Positions 1-9,093 of a stretch of 26,589 nt of DNA are shown one piece after another. Position 1 is the first letter of the stretch; each line of letters starts with the position of its first letter. Source of the DNA: Zelonia costaricensis (taxonomy: Eukaryota; Euglenozoa; Kinetoplastea; Trypanosomatida; Trypanosomatidae); assembly GCA_030849075.1 (NCBI GenBank), contig JASAOO010003170.1:1-26589 (forward strand), read 5' to 3'. The translations under genes and the position numbers were made by a program. The notes below the pieces were generated by a model. The model was not told the DNA's origin. It was given only the letters and a program-made list of their open reading frames with translations, and did not search any database.

Positions 1-897
1 GGGCTGGTTGACAATGTTGAACGTACAAACACACAGACAGACACGCACACTCGCACCAAAGGAGCGCGCACCGGCACGAGCACACACGGGAGAGTGACGG
101 GCGTGCCTGTGGAGGGGGGGGGGAGGCAGAAGAAGGAATGGCCACGTACGACTCGGATGGGAAACCTCGAGGGGGAGGTTGACTTGAAGAGAAGAGGCAG
201 GGGGAAGAAGAGGAGGCGCGAAGGCTGCAACACGCGGGTACACCACACGTACACACAACACAGCCCGCTAAAAGAAAAAGGAAGGAGACGGGGGAGGGGG
301 GAGGGTGCGCGGCGAGGCCGCGTGGTGGTGCCCGGCGTCCGTGTGGAGAAGGCGACCACTCAATGAAGAAGGGAAAGGAGAAACTGAAAAGGGCGGGCGA
401 ACGGGACACACACAGAGAGAGCGAGAGAAGCGAGGCGAGGACGGGTAACAGGTGAAGGCAGAGGCGGGGGTGATGGAGGGGGAGGGGGGGGGGTGGCAAG
501 GGTAGGGCGCAGACAGTGGAAGGAGGGTTCAGCGTACCGACACGGTGTGGGACGGCACACACACCCACACCCACGCATACACACCGGCGCGAGAAAGGAA
601 AAAAAGACAAAAAGACTCGATCAAGCACCGAGAACACGAGCAAGAGGGAATACTACTTCTCCTTTCGCTCGTCACGTGCCCGTGCACACGAGGCACAAGA
701 AGGCGGAGGGGAGGGGGGATGGTGTTAGTTATGATGGTAGTGATGATGGGGAATACTAGAGAAATCAAAAAAGGAGAAATGGGTATAAAGCATACAAGAA
801 GGAAACCGGTGGAGTCGTGTAGACCGAGAGGGGAAGGGTGATGACACGTATCAGTGCGTTCCTTGTTTTTCCTTTCGTTCCGTTAAAGAGGAGGACG

Positions 898-920
898 GTG
901 GGTGGGTGGGTGAGGAGGGG
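898..920 (+). other. Potential G-quadruplex motif
   Basis: The plus strand has consecutive G-tracts separated by single T or short TGA spacers (a GGTGGGTGGGTGGG core, then GAGGAGGGG). Short loops of this kind favour a stable intramolecular quadruplex. It lies in a gene-free stretch on the template strand for the minus-oriented genes. The fold is inferred from sequence only. Confidence 0.4.
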
Positions 921-990
921 CGCACGTCAGCTAACACACTCACAACACAGCGATGCGAATGTGTAGTTCGCCAATACGACAGCCAACGAT

Positions 991-1014
991 GTGCGTGTGT
1001 GTGTGTGTGTGTGT
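991..1014. repeat. (GT)n microsatellite
   Basis: Alternating GT dinucleotides, broken by one C near the start. This is simple-sequence DNA typical of the spacers in this window. Confidence 0.85.
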
Positions 1015-1572
1015 TTTGGTGTGTTGGTGATGTCGTGGCGTAGTCGCAGGTGGAAAAAAAAGAAGAGATAGTGAGGTGACGGTAGGTAAGGGGGGGGGGA
1101 AACGTAACTAGAAAGGGGCACAGGTGGAGGTTGGCGCACATCCGTGCGAGAGCAGCGTCAACGGCCAGAGCAGCAGCAGCAGCAGCACACGGTGGCACGT
1201 CGCGGATTTCTTTCCCTGCTTACCTCCTCCTCCGCCCCCCTCCACCTTGCGTGCCGGGAAACGTACACACAGCAAGAAACCGATGCACGAGGCCCCTCCC
1301 TTACCCGCGCGCCACCGGCGGAGTCATCGACACCAGGCGGCGTGTCACAGAGGAGCAGGTTAAGGAGGGCTGGGGAGCGGTGAGGGGAGGGGGGGGGGGA
1401 GGCGCTGCTGGAGACTGCGCTGGCTGCTTGCCCGCGCGCCTGTCATACCTGCGGGACCCCCGATCGAGGAGGAAAGCGAGGGAAGGGAAGCACCTCACGG
1501 CGTGCCGCTTGAGCCGCGACGCTCTCGTGCATCGTTCTCTCCTTTTATTTGTTGTGTGTTTTTGGGGTGCTC

Positions 1573-1600
1573 TTGTGTGTGTGTGTGTGTGTGTGTGTTG
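1573..1600. repeat. (GT)n microsatellite
   Basis: An almost perfect run of about 14 GT units in the gene-free left flank. It translates as Val-Cys repeats, which explains the false open frames crossing it. Confidence 0.88.
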
Positions 1601-2066
1601 GAGGGCCTTCAGCTGTTCGTTGCCCCTCCGGGTGCGCTGCACCTCGTCTTGTCCGCGCGGTGCGCCCGTGCGTCTCACTCCACGCGTGCGCGGGGGCCGC
1701 ACCCCCCCTTTTCCCCCTTCCTTCAACGCCGCCAGCGCATGACCCAGAGTCCTCCTCCTCCCCCCACCCCCTCCCTCTCCCAGACCTTGGCGCATCCATG
1801 AGAGAGCGCGGGTCGGGGAGGGGGGTAAGGGCGAGGAAGGGGTCCGTGGGCAATCGGCGTTGCGGCGTATGAGGGAGCAGCTCGACAGCGGTTGCGACAA
1901 GGCAAGGATCGAACGCGCGCACGCGCGCGTGTGTGTGTGTGCACAGCAGCACGTGAGGCACGGAGAGACAACAACAAAGAGGAACAGAGGAGGTCGACGC
2001 ACCCACACAAAGTCGGAGGCCTACGCCTGCGCTCATTAGAAGAAAACCCGTTCCCCAGGGTAGACC

Positions 2067-2110
2067 GACACACACACACACATGCACATGCACATGCACA
2101 TGCACACATA
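2067..2110. repeat. (CA)n followed by an ATGCAC hexamer repeat
   Basis: A short (CA)n tract passes directly into about four copies of the hexamer ATGCAC (roughly 2081-2106) and then back to CA-rich sequence. The hexamer looks like a variant of the CA repeat that expanded on its own. Confidence 0.85.
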
Positions 2111-2876
2111 CACGAAGGCACCTACGCATCCATTAAGCCCCTTTCCCACGGCGGCGCACCCATTCTCACGGCACGGTGCATGGGGAGGCCAACGACGGCC
2201 AGCGACCGGCTGCAGCCGAGCAAAGCACCGCCTCTGCGGCTCGCGAGTCGACGTCGCATGACCTACGAGAGGAGAGGAAAAAGGAGGAGAGAGGTTTGGG
2301 GGTGGAGGTGGGGGGGGTGAGGAAGGACGTGTGCACCCCAAACTGCACACCTGCGACATGGGCTTCACTCGCGCCGCCTTCCGTGTCGTCCTTGTTCGCG
2401 CGCTGAGGCGCCCCGCGATGCGCACCACGCCGCGCACGACAGCAGCGTCACAAGGCGGGGGGGGGGGGGAGGTGGCGACGCACCCCGGGAGGGTGGAGAA
2501 GAAACCGTGGAGAGCGTCGGGGAAGTAGGCGTGCGTGCGTGGGTGGCTGTGTGTGTGTGCGTGGGGAGCCGTAGAGGGCGGAAGCGTGCGTGCCTGCGTG
2601 TCGGCCATGCATCCGGTAGACCGCTCGGCCGCTCTCCCCCGTGGCCCAAATTAACGACACACACACACACAGTTCAAACCGCCGCCCCCATCACAATGCT
2701 TCTTTCCTCATCTCTTGTCGTTGCGGTCGCAGGAACACCCGCGCCTTTCCCCCCTCCTCCACCTGCGAGCCATCGGCAGAAGCGGGAAAACGGGCGGGCG
2801 GGGGCGGACACGCCGGTAGAGGACGGCAGGGCGGCGTGGCGGTGCGCACGCGATGTGACGGGGGAAGACGCGTGGT

Positions 2877-3128
2877 CTAGTCCGTGAACTCGGGGAAGAT
2901 CTCCTCGAAGGACTTGCCAGCCTTGGCGTGCTTCTCGTAGTGTTGCTCCAGCTCCGGGCGGCGCACCGTGCGCGGGAAGCCCTGCAGGCACACCTTGCAC
3001 TGGATTGCGTTCTTGCTCTGCTCGTGCTTCTTCTGGTCTTCGGCGGAGTGCTTGACGCCAACGCCGGCGGCCTTCTTCATCTCGCGCTCGCGGCGCTGGT
3101 TGGCACGGCACCCGTTACCAGACGGCAT
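2877..3128 (-). CDS. Small C2H2 zinc-finger protein with SERF/4F5-like N-terminus (83 aa)
   Basis: This encodes an 83-residue basic protein. The N-terminus (about residues 8-20) has the pattern NQRREREMKKA, which resembles the 4F5/SERF family motif. A single zinc-binding module follows: Cys44 and Cys47 in QCKVC, then His63 and His67 in HYEKH, spaced C-x2-C-x15-H-x3-H. The overall plan matches the small eukaryotic ZNF706/At2g23090-like proteins, which combine a 4F5-like start with one finger; their molecular role is poorly defined. The start is the ATG opening MPSGNG. The same frame is open further upstream, but there it translates (CA)n and polypyrimidine leader and is not credible protein. 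A likely splice acceptor lies about 135 bases upstream. Domain order and metal ligands are seen directly; the family assignment is from recall of the motif. Confidence 0.87.
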   Translation of the reverse strand: MPSGNGCRANQRREREMKKAAGVGVKHSAEDQKKHEQSKNAIQCKVCLQGFPRTVRRPELEQHYEKHAKAGKSFEEIFPEFTD

Positions 3129-3262
3129 GGTCGGCGACACGGCGGTGTGCGTAAGGTGGCGGTGAGTGGGTATGTGGGGCGGGGACGGGGAGGGGAGAAG
3201 GTGGTGGATGGTGGTGGGTGAATGCGGGGGGAGGCTAAAACGTGGGAGCTGTGGACCGGGAG

Positions 3263-3264
3263 CT
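3263..3264 (-). promoter_or_regulatory. Candidate spliced-leader acceptor AG for the zinc-finger gene
   Basis: On the minus strand a long C/T tract (complement of about 3267-3295) ends in an AG at this point, with the start codon 135 bases downstream. This is the standard trypanosomatid trans-splicing arrangement. Other AGs lie at about 3249 and 3234, so the exact site is uncertain. Confidence 0.4.
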
Positions 3265-3303
3265 GAAGAGGGGGGAGGGGAGGGGAGGGCGGGGGGTTCG
3301 CGG

Positions 3304-3330
3304 GTGTGTGTGTGTGTGTGTGTGTGTGTG
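3304..3330. repeat. (TG)n microsatellite
   Basis: An uninterrupted run of about 13 TG units just upstream of the polypyrimidine tract used by the zinc-finger gene. Confidence 0.9.
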
Positions 3331-4019
3331 GGGAGCGGAGAGGCAGTGGAAGGGTGGCCGGGGCAGGTCGTCACTTCAGAGGTAAAACGAGCAGCCGTAC
3401 TCGTGCGTCGTCAGACAAGACAGAAACACAGACACACGTGCGCACCGGCAGAGGCGGGCAATGCCTACGCACGAGAGCAAATATCTGCCTATGCGTTGTG
3501 TGTGTGCGTGTGTGTCTCCGACTTCAGCACACTTATCGGCCTCTTTGTTGTGTTCTCTTTCTCAGCTCACGGGACGGGGGGGGTTTACAGAGTTGTGCAG
3601 CCATGGCGGTGCGATGAGTTGGCAAAACAAAGAAGGAAAGAAACACGCAGACGAGAAGAAGGCAGTCTCTCCACACACATTGGAATACAGGTGCAGTAGA
3701 AAGGAGTGGGGGGTGAGGAGGGCTTGTGGAGGGGTGGGGGTGGGGGCGTGATGGAGCGTGCGGACGTGATGCAGCGTGCTGACGAGTGATGAGGCGTGCG
3801 GAACGACAACAGCGTCACACAAAAGCAAAACACACAACGAAGATGAGCAGCGTCAGACGGAGCTGTACGCAGAAGACTTCGCCGATTGACAGAGGGAGGG
3901 AGGAACGAGAGAGAGAAGCACAGCGCCGGACACACACACACACCGCGCAAGACGTCGCCGCCCCGCCCCGCATCGCCCCCATTCGACCCCTCCACTGGCT
4001 CCGCCGTTTTGGGTGAGTG

Positions 4020-7000
4020 TCATGGCGGCTCATCCACGGGCCGGTTGTTGAGCAGTTCCAGCCGTGGCAGGCGCTGCGGGAGCGCCGCCTCGAGTGCGAG
4101 CTTCGCCTCCCCCACGCAGCACGGCGAGCTGACGAGGTCGACGACCTTCAGCGCGCGGCAGCGGGTGATCCAGCGCACCTCACGCAGGCCGGTGAAGGGG
4201 GCGTGGAGGTACTCGAGGTGGGTCAGGCTACCCACCGCACGGCCGTCCGTCAGCGCCGAGCACCGCGAAATACTAAGGTAGCGGAGCGTGCCCCGGAGGT
4301 GCGCCAGGCTCCAGCCCGCCGCTGTCGACGAGACCGGCGCCGCTGCCGCCACCGCTGCTGCGGCGGCATCGTGACTGCCATTGCCGGCGCCGGGCGCGTC
4401 TGCGCTCTGTGCGGCGTCGCGAGCGGACCAGCCCATGACCGCCCCGCTGCTGCGGCGCCACACGTGCGCGGCCCAAGCCTTCGCGTGGGCCAGCCGGCGG
4501 CTCACCGACTGCGGCACCCGCGCGAGACGGGCTGCCACGGCGTGTGCGGCGGCCCAGTAGGACAAGGGGGGAGGCGCCGGCCACGCCACAGGAAACGGCC
4601 CAGCACCCATCCCGCCAGCGGCGGCGACGGCACCACCAGCGTCATCGCCTGCCCTCCGCGCCGCGAGGCCATGTGCCGCTGCGGTGTCGTGCTGACAGCC
4701 GGGCACCTGCACGTCCGCCGCGCCGAGGGTTGTTAGGGCGATGCAGTCGGACAGGTACAGCTGCCGCAGCCGCGGTAGAGCCCCGAGCGGGCGCACGTCG
4801 GTGAGGAGGCGCGAGTCTGTGAGAGTCAGCACCTCCAGCAACGGCAGCACGCGCCCGTTGCTCGCGTCGTCTTCTCTGTCCATGTCAGCTGCGCTGGCAC
4901 TGTCCCGCACGTCTTCACCGTCTGCGCCGGCATCAGCCGCCGTAGCGCTGTCCCACTCCGCAGTCGGTTGCGGGTGCACCCCGGCGCCTGGACGGGCACG
5001 GCGCCCTCCTCGCGCCATAATGCCACCTCGCCCACCGCCTCCACCGCCCCACCCGTTACGTCCTTGCCTCGCCGGTGACGTGAGGTGGCCGGTGGTCTGC
5101 GTCGACTGCGCCACCCACCCCCAGTCCCGCACGCTGCTGTGCGTGATGTACAGCACCCGCAAACGCCGCAGCCATCGCAGCGCCGAGGTGTTCGTGAGCT
5201 TGGCGTAGTGGATGAGGTACAGCTCCTCCATCGCCGTGCACCCTGCGAGGTGGTCCAGGGAGGTGACGTGGTGGTGGTCGGAGGCGAAGAGGCGGCGACA
5301 CGCTGCGAGGCAAGACAGCGGCGTCAGGTCCCGCACGAAGGTGCAGTCGATCAGCACGAGCTCCGTTAGGTGGCTGAGAGTGGCGGGCGGCGCAGACGTG
5401 AGCGCAGTAACCCGCACCGATCGCGGCAGCAGCGGCGCGAGCGCCGGCGACGCGGCGGATGCAGGGCTCCGAAAAGGCGAACGCAGCCGCTGCAGCGCCG
5501 AGGGGGCGGCAGCCCCCGCTGCTGCTGCCGCTGACGATGTCGCCGAAGAAAGTGGTTGTGCCGCATCGACAAGCGCGCCGGCAACCACGACCCCCTCGCG
5601 CATGCGCAAGAAGGTCACGTCATCGATGCCGGTGTTGCTCAGGTTCAGCGTGCGCAGTCGCGGGAGGCGGTGCACCGCGTACGCGTCGAGCAGCCAGCGA
5701 CACTGCCGGACGGTGAGGTGGCGCAGCGCGGTGCACGCGACGATCCAGTCAAGCGAGGAGCCGTCCAGCAGCCCCTCTGCCCCAATCACGCAGAGCAGAC
5801 GCAGGCGACGGAGGCGACCCAGCTGCCCCCACCACCACTGCTCGTCGCGCGCGCGGTGCGCCGCGTCCCACTCGGCGCTGACGCGGCGGGGAGCGGTCAG
5901 CTGCGGTGCTTCCGCTGCCGCTGCCTGTGCGGCCTGCATGCCAGCCGCGCTGCACCGCACCACGCAGTCGTACAAGCGCAACTCGCGCAGCCGCGGGCAT
6001 CCCGTGGCGAGGGCCGTCGTGAAGGGGTCCGCCAGCACCGCCCCGGTGACCTCCAGCGTCTCCAGCAGCGGGAAGGGACGAAGTCGCAGAAATGCCAGGG
6101 CGCCGTGGCCCGCTGCCGTGGTGGAAGCGGTCGGCGGTGGTGGCGCGGGGGGCCGCGTGGACAGCGGCCAGTCTGCCGCTGTGGCGTGTTCGGTGTGGTC
6201 GCTGCCGCTGCTGCTGCTGCCTGGGCGCACGAGGCGGGCGAGGGCTGCAACGGACACGGCCGACGCCGCCAGCGACGCGGCGAGCTGCGCCACCACGGTG
6301 GGCCCGGCGGGGACGGCGGCGCGGCCGTCCTCGTTGCGGCCGCAGCGGAACGCGAGTCGGAGCTCCCGCAGCTCGGCGCACCCCGTCAGCCACTCCAGCG
6401 CGAACGGCCAGCGCTGCAGCGCCACGGACACCAGCTCCGTCACCGCACGGCTGCCAGAGAGAGGCGGGTGGGAGAGGTGCGGTGGGCCATCCGTGTGGTT
6501 CACCACGCTGCGCGGCGACGCCGGTGTGTCGGCGCCGGTGCGGGGCTCCTCGGGCACCGTGACGGCGAGCCGGCGCAGCCGGTGGAGGAGCGAGAGACAC
6601 GCGAAGTCGTCGATGGGCCGGGTGCGGCGCTGCGCGCACCTCAGGTCGAGCTCCTCTATCAGCGCTGGCCACTCCAGCGCCGTCGCCGTCGCCACCGCGC
6701 CGTCCGCTGCGCCGTCCCACCACCCGAGCCGCTCGAGGTGCGGCAACTGCGCGGCCCTGAGCTGCCGCAGCGCCCGCAGCCGTCGCAGGGCCCGCAGGTT
6801 GCGCAGCGCGTCGCAGCCAGAGAGGTTCAGCACCTCCAGCTCATCGCGCGGCAGCGCAGCCACCCACCGCAGGTGGCCGAGCTGCCGACAGCCCATCAGG
6901 CTCAGCCGGCGCAGGCAGCGCAGCAGCCCTGCCGCTGCCCACGACGCGAGCGAGCCCTCGAGGTCTACGACGTCGGTGCGAAAGCTGAGGTCAAGGGTGT

Positions 7001-8204
7001 GCAGCGGCAGCAGCGGGGGCGGCGGCCCGGCAGGCACGCGACGGGCAGGCGGCAACACCCCAGCCGCATCGCCGCCGCCGCCGCCGCTGGCCTCGTCCAA
7101 CGGCATCACCCACACATCCTCCGGGCGGAGCAGCTCGAGAAATCTGCGTTGCCATTGCCCGCCTCGCGCCGCGCCGCGACGGCTGCTGACGCCGTTACCC
7201 GCGGCCGATAGGGCCGTGAAGGACGATGCGGCTTGCGGCACGAAGGGCTTCGCAAACGACCCGAAGGCGCAGGCGCCGCTGCCGCGCTGCCGCACCGCAC
7301 GCAGCACATCGTGCGAGGAGAAGAGAAGCGCCGACTCGTTCGCCGGGCCGCAGAGCTGCAGCTCCAGCACCGCCCCTGCCGCCCATGCAGGGGGTGGGGT
7401 GGACAGCGGCGCAGCACCGGCTGCTGCTGGTGTGGCTGGTACTGGTGGGGACGGAGCGACGCAGAGCTGCGGACGGTGGAGGGGCAGGGCAGCAGGAGAG
7501 ACAAACACGCGCAGCCCACACGCGAGCTGATGCTGCGGCGGCTGCTGAAAGGGGTGGCGCCATGCTGGTCGAACACAGACGTCGAGCCACCACTGCAGGG
7601 GCTGCAGCACACGCCACAGCCGCGGCGTGTCGTCCTCGGCGGGCGGCTCGGCCGCGTCGAACCCGTGCAGCACCACGACCACCTTCGACTCTTGTGGAAT
7701 CGCTGGGGTAGCGCGCGTGCCCCGTGCCGCGCCGGCCCACGCCGCCATGACCGGTGCGGCACTCGACACCGCGGGGAGCGGTGGCGGCGCTGTTGCAGCC
7801 GCAGCGTCGGCGTTCGACGTGTCCGACTGCGTGGACAGCGACAAACTGGACGACGAGGATTGCGACGACGCGGTGGAGGAGCTGCGTGTGGTCGGCCGGC
7901 GGTGCGGTCGTGCGTGCCGAGGCCGATGCGGGCGCGCGAGACGGGGTGGGCGGTAGCCGCCGCTGGGTACGCCAAGGGGGCGGTGCCACACGATCACGCC
8001 GTACGCGCGGTAGCCCGGCGCGCTGCCCTCCGTCGCGAGCCGCGCGGCGGGGTGGGCGGCGGCGAAGGCGAGCGGCACGCCGACCGACGCCGCAAGGCCG
8101 CCGGTGGAGGGGGAGGCGGTGCACGGATGAGGGCGGCTCGAGACGGTGTCGGGGTCTACACTGGGATAGAACGCCAGCAACGCCGCCAGCGTGAAGGCGG
8201 ACAT
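4020..8204 (-). CDS. Large leucine-rich-repeat protein (1394 aa)
   Basis: An intron-less gene for a 1394-residue protein. From about residue 400 there are many leucine-rich repeats of the form L-x2-L-x-L-x2-C/S, for example LHTLDLSF, LEVLNLSGC, LRTLNLSNTGI, LRQLYLSDCIAL and LRYLSISRCSAL near the C-terminus (residues 1301-1368). The repeats, many with the cysteine-containing consensus, are split by long Ala/Pro/Ser/Gly-rich inserts (roughly 870-930, 1040-1115 and 1165-1293). The first 390 residues match no domain I recognise; a hydrophobic strand, KVVVVLHGFD, begins near residue 171. No clear signal peptide, membrane anchor, kinase or nuclease domain is visible. Such proteins normally act as protein-binding scaffolds; the partner is unknown. 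The start is the ATG of MSAFTLAALL. The frame is open 121 codons further upstream, but that part is (CA)n/polypyrimidine leader. Residue positions are approximate. Confidence 0.88.
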   Translation of the reverse strand: MSAFTLAALLAFYPSVDPDTVSSRPHPCTASPSTGGLAASVGVPLAFAAAHPAARLATEGSAPGYRAYGVIVWHRPLGVPSGGYRPPRLARPHRPRHARPHRRPTTRSSSTASSQSSSSSLSLSTQSDTSNADAAAATAPPPLPAVSSAAPVMAAWAGAARGTRATPAIPQESKVVVVLHGFDAAEPPAEDDTPRLWRVLQPLQWWLDVCVRPAWRHPFQQPPQHQLACGLRVFVSPAALPLHRPQLCVAPSPPVPATPAAAGAAPLSTPPPAWAAGAVLELQLCGPANESALLFSSHDVLRAVRQRGSGACAFGSFAKPFVPQAASSFTALSAAGNGVSSRRGAARGGQWQRRFLELLRPEDVWVMPLDEASGGGGGDAAGVLPPARRVPAGPPPPLLPLHTLDLSFRTDVVDLEGSLASWAAAGLLRCLRRLSLMGCRQLGHLRWVAALPRDELEVLNLSGCDALRNLRALRRLRALRQLRAAQLPHLERLGWWDGAADGAVATATALEWPALIEELDLRCAQRRTRPIDDFACLSLLHRLRRLAVTVPEEPRTGADTPASPRSVVNHTDGPPHLSHPPLSGSRAVTELVSVALQRWPFALEWLTGCAELRELRLAFRCGRNEDGRAAVPAGPTVVAQLAASLAASAVSVAALARLVRPGSSSSGSDHTEHATAADWPLSTRPPAPPPPTASTTAAGHGALAFLRLRPFPLLETLEVTGAVLADPFTTALATGCPRLRELRLYDCVVRCSAAGMQAAQAAAAEAPQLTAPRRVSAEWDAAHRARDEQWWWGQLGRLRRLRLLCVIGAEGLLDGSSLDWIVACTALRHLTVRQCRWLLDAYAVHRLPRLRTLNLSNTGIDDVTFLRMREGVVVAGALVDAAQPLSSATSSAAAAAGAAAPSALQRLRSPFRSPASAASPALAPLLPRSVRVTALTSAPPATLSHLTELVLIDCTFVRDLTPLSCLAACRRLFASDHHHVTSLDHLAGCTAMEELYLIHYAKLTNTSALRWLRRLRVLYITHSSVRDWGWVAQSTQTTGHLTSPARQGRNGWGGGGGGRGGIMARGGRRARPGAGVHPQPTAEWDSATAADAGADGEDVRDSASAADMDREDDASNGRVLPLLEVLTLTDSRLLTDVRPLGALPRLRQLYLSDCIALTTLGAADVQVPGCQHDTAAAHGLAARRAGDDAGGAVAAAGGMGAGPFPVAWPAPPPLSYWAAAHAVAARLARVPQSVSRRLAHAKAWAAHVWRRSSGAVMGWSARDAAQSADAPGAGNGSHDAAAAAVAAAAPVSSTAAGWSLAHLRGTLRYLSISRCSALTDGRAVGSLTHLEYLHAPFTGLREVRWITRCRALKVVDLVSSPCCVGEAKLALEAALPQRLPRLELLNNRPVDEPP

Positions 8205-8245
8205 GCCGCCACACGTTTCCTCTGCTTGACGTGTTCTCGTTTTCC

Positions 8246-8260
8246 CCCCCTTTTTGGGGG
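8246..8260 (-). other. Short GC stem-loop in the leader of the leucine-rich-repeat gene
   Basis: Five C, five T and five G in a row (within a C7-T5-G5 block) can fold into a 5 bp all-GC stem with a five-base loop. It lies about 40 bases before the start codon, inside the expected 5' UTR. Any effect on translation is inference. Confidence 0.35.
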
Positions 8261-8273
8261 ATTCTCGCGTAGT

Positions 8274-8275
8274 GG
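8274..8275 (-). promoter_or_regulatory. Candidate spliced-leader acceptor AG for the leucine-rich-repeat gene
   Basis: On the minus strand a poly-C/CT tract (complement of about 8276-8297) precedes this AG, giving a predicted 5' UTR of about 70 bases. It is the first AG after the tract apart from weak alternatives. Confidence 0.35.
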
Positions 8276-8590
8276 AGGGCGGGGGGGGGGGGGAAGACAG
8301 AACGAAAGCAAATACACTTCCTCCTCTCTTGCCCGCGCAACCAGGATGGGTGCGCGTGTATGTGTGTTCTGTATGTGTATGTGTGTGTGTGTCGGCACGC
8401 TGGTCGGAGTCTGATGGTGCTGTTGGTGAGGCTAGCGAAAGGAGAGAGGCGCTGGGGGGGCCGAAGAGGAGAAGCGAACAAGTACACAAAGCGCACCCCA
8501 GAGAGGCACTCGTAGTTCGGTGAGCGCTCGTGTCGGTGTTTGTGTATGAACGTGAGAGCTCACTCAAGAAGAAAGAAAGGCTTCACACGC

Positions 8591-8650
8591 ATACACACAC
8601 ACACACACACACACACGTGCACACACACACGCGCACACACACACTTACAC
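8591..8650. repeat. Long (CA)n microsatellite
   Basis: About 60 bases of CA dinucleotides with scattered G/T interruptions, the longest such array in the window. It lies upstream of the leucine-rich-repeat gene. Confidence 0.92.
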
Positions 8651-9041
8651 GAGAAGAAGTGTTCGGAGAACGGGAAGGAGCAACAACGAAGACGAGTGTA
8701 TGGGTATGTGTGCTGTCCGGCGCTGATGCGGAGGGGCAACGGGTGGAAGGGGCCGGAAGAGAGAAAAGAGGGGGGGGGAATTGAGGGGTTGAGTGAGGGC
8801 GCGATAGGCGTGTGTGCGTGCGGTGTTGGGTGTTGGTGGAAGGGGGGGGGAAGGGGGGAGGGACAGGTGGGAGGTAGGCGGACGCGATGGCGAGTGCTGA
8901 GGCAAAGAGTGATTCGGCATTGGAGGAGGAGGGGGGGGGGCGATGGGCAGCCACAAGGGTAGCACACACACACACACCAAGATAACAAAGGACCGGCGCT
9001 TCAGCGTCATTTCGTAGCGGTGTTGATGGGCGTTGCATCTC

Positions 9042-9093
9042 GGGGGGGGGGCCGAGTGACGAGCCCCCCCTCCCCCTTCCCCTGGCGGCCAGG
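9042..9093. other. Pair of adjacent GC-rich potential stem-loops
   Basis: Ten G (9042-9051) and seven C (9064-9070) can pair over 7 bp around a 12-base loop. A second perfect 5 bp stem with a CGG loop (CCTGG/CCAGG) sits at 9081-9093. They fall in the spacer, probably in the 3' UTR of the first RING gene. The pairing is read from the sequence; a function is not known. Confidence 0.35.

Larger units (their letters stand above)
1..2876. other. Gene-free region downstream of the zinc-finger gene
   Basis: No protein-coding gene can be supported here on either strand. The open frames translate into proline/serine, His-Thr and Val-Cys runs, which are what (CA)n and polypyrimidine DNA gives in any frame. 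The left part (about 90-930) is strongly purine-rich on the plus strand with poly-G runs. The part at 1130-2500 is more mixed and includes (GT)n at 991-1014 and 1573-1600 and a hexamer repeat near 2081-2106. On the minus (transcribed) strand the right part should hold the 3' UTR of the zinc-finger gene. No tRNA A/B box or other RNA gene was recognised. Confidence 0.6.
3129..4019. other. Spacer between the leucine-rich-repeat gene and the zinc-finger gene
   Basis: An 891-base spacer with no supported gene. It should hold the 3' UTR of the leucine-rich-repeat gene (right part) and the trans-spliced leader of the zinc-finger gene (left part). It contains a (TG)n run at 3304-3330, poly-G/GGGGA tracts at 3180-3300 and 3700-3750, and CA-rich sequence near 3930-3945. 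Open frames on both strands are low-complexity. Confidence 0.6.

Noticed and set aside
1301..2129. Overlapping open frames of 194 and 235 codons on the minus strand
   Set aside because: Both cross (GT)n and poly-C and contain His-Thr repeats; there is no domain and the two frames conflict.
5212..7530. 772-codon open frame on the plus strand
   Set aside because: It lies antisense to the leucine-rich-repeat gene, is Arg/Ser/Ala-rich, and is a shadow of GC-rich codon use on the real strand.
7650..7670. GTCGAACCC resembling a tRNA B box
   Set aside because: It is inside the coding sequence of the leucine-rich-repeat gene, and no matching A box, acceptor stem or cloverleaf is seen.
8205..8567. 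121-codon N-terminal extension of the leucine-rich-repeat gene
   Set aside because: The extension encodes His-Thr repeats and Pro runs from (CA)n and polypyrimidine leader, and a splice acceptor candidate lies inside it; the ATG at 8204 gives a clean start.
8591..8650. Long CA array considered as a telomeric or centromeric repeat
   Set aside because: It is plain dinucleotide repeat; no GGGTTA telomere units or higher-order satellite are present.
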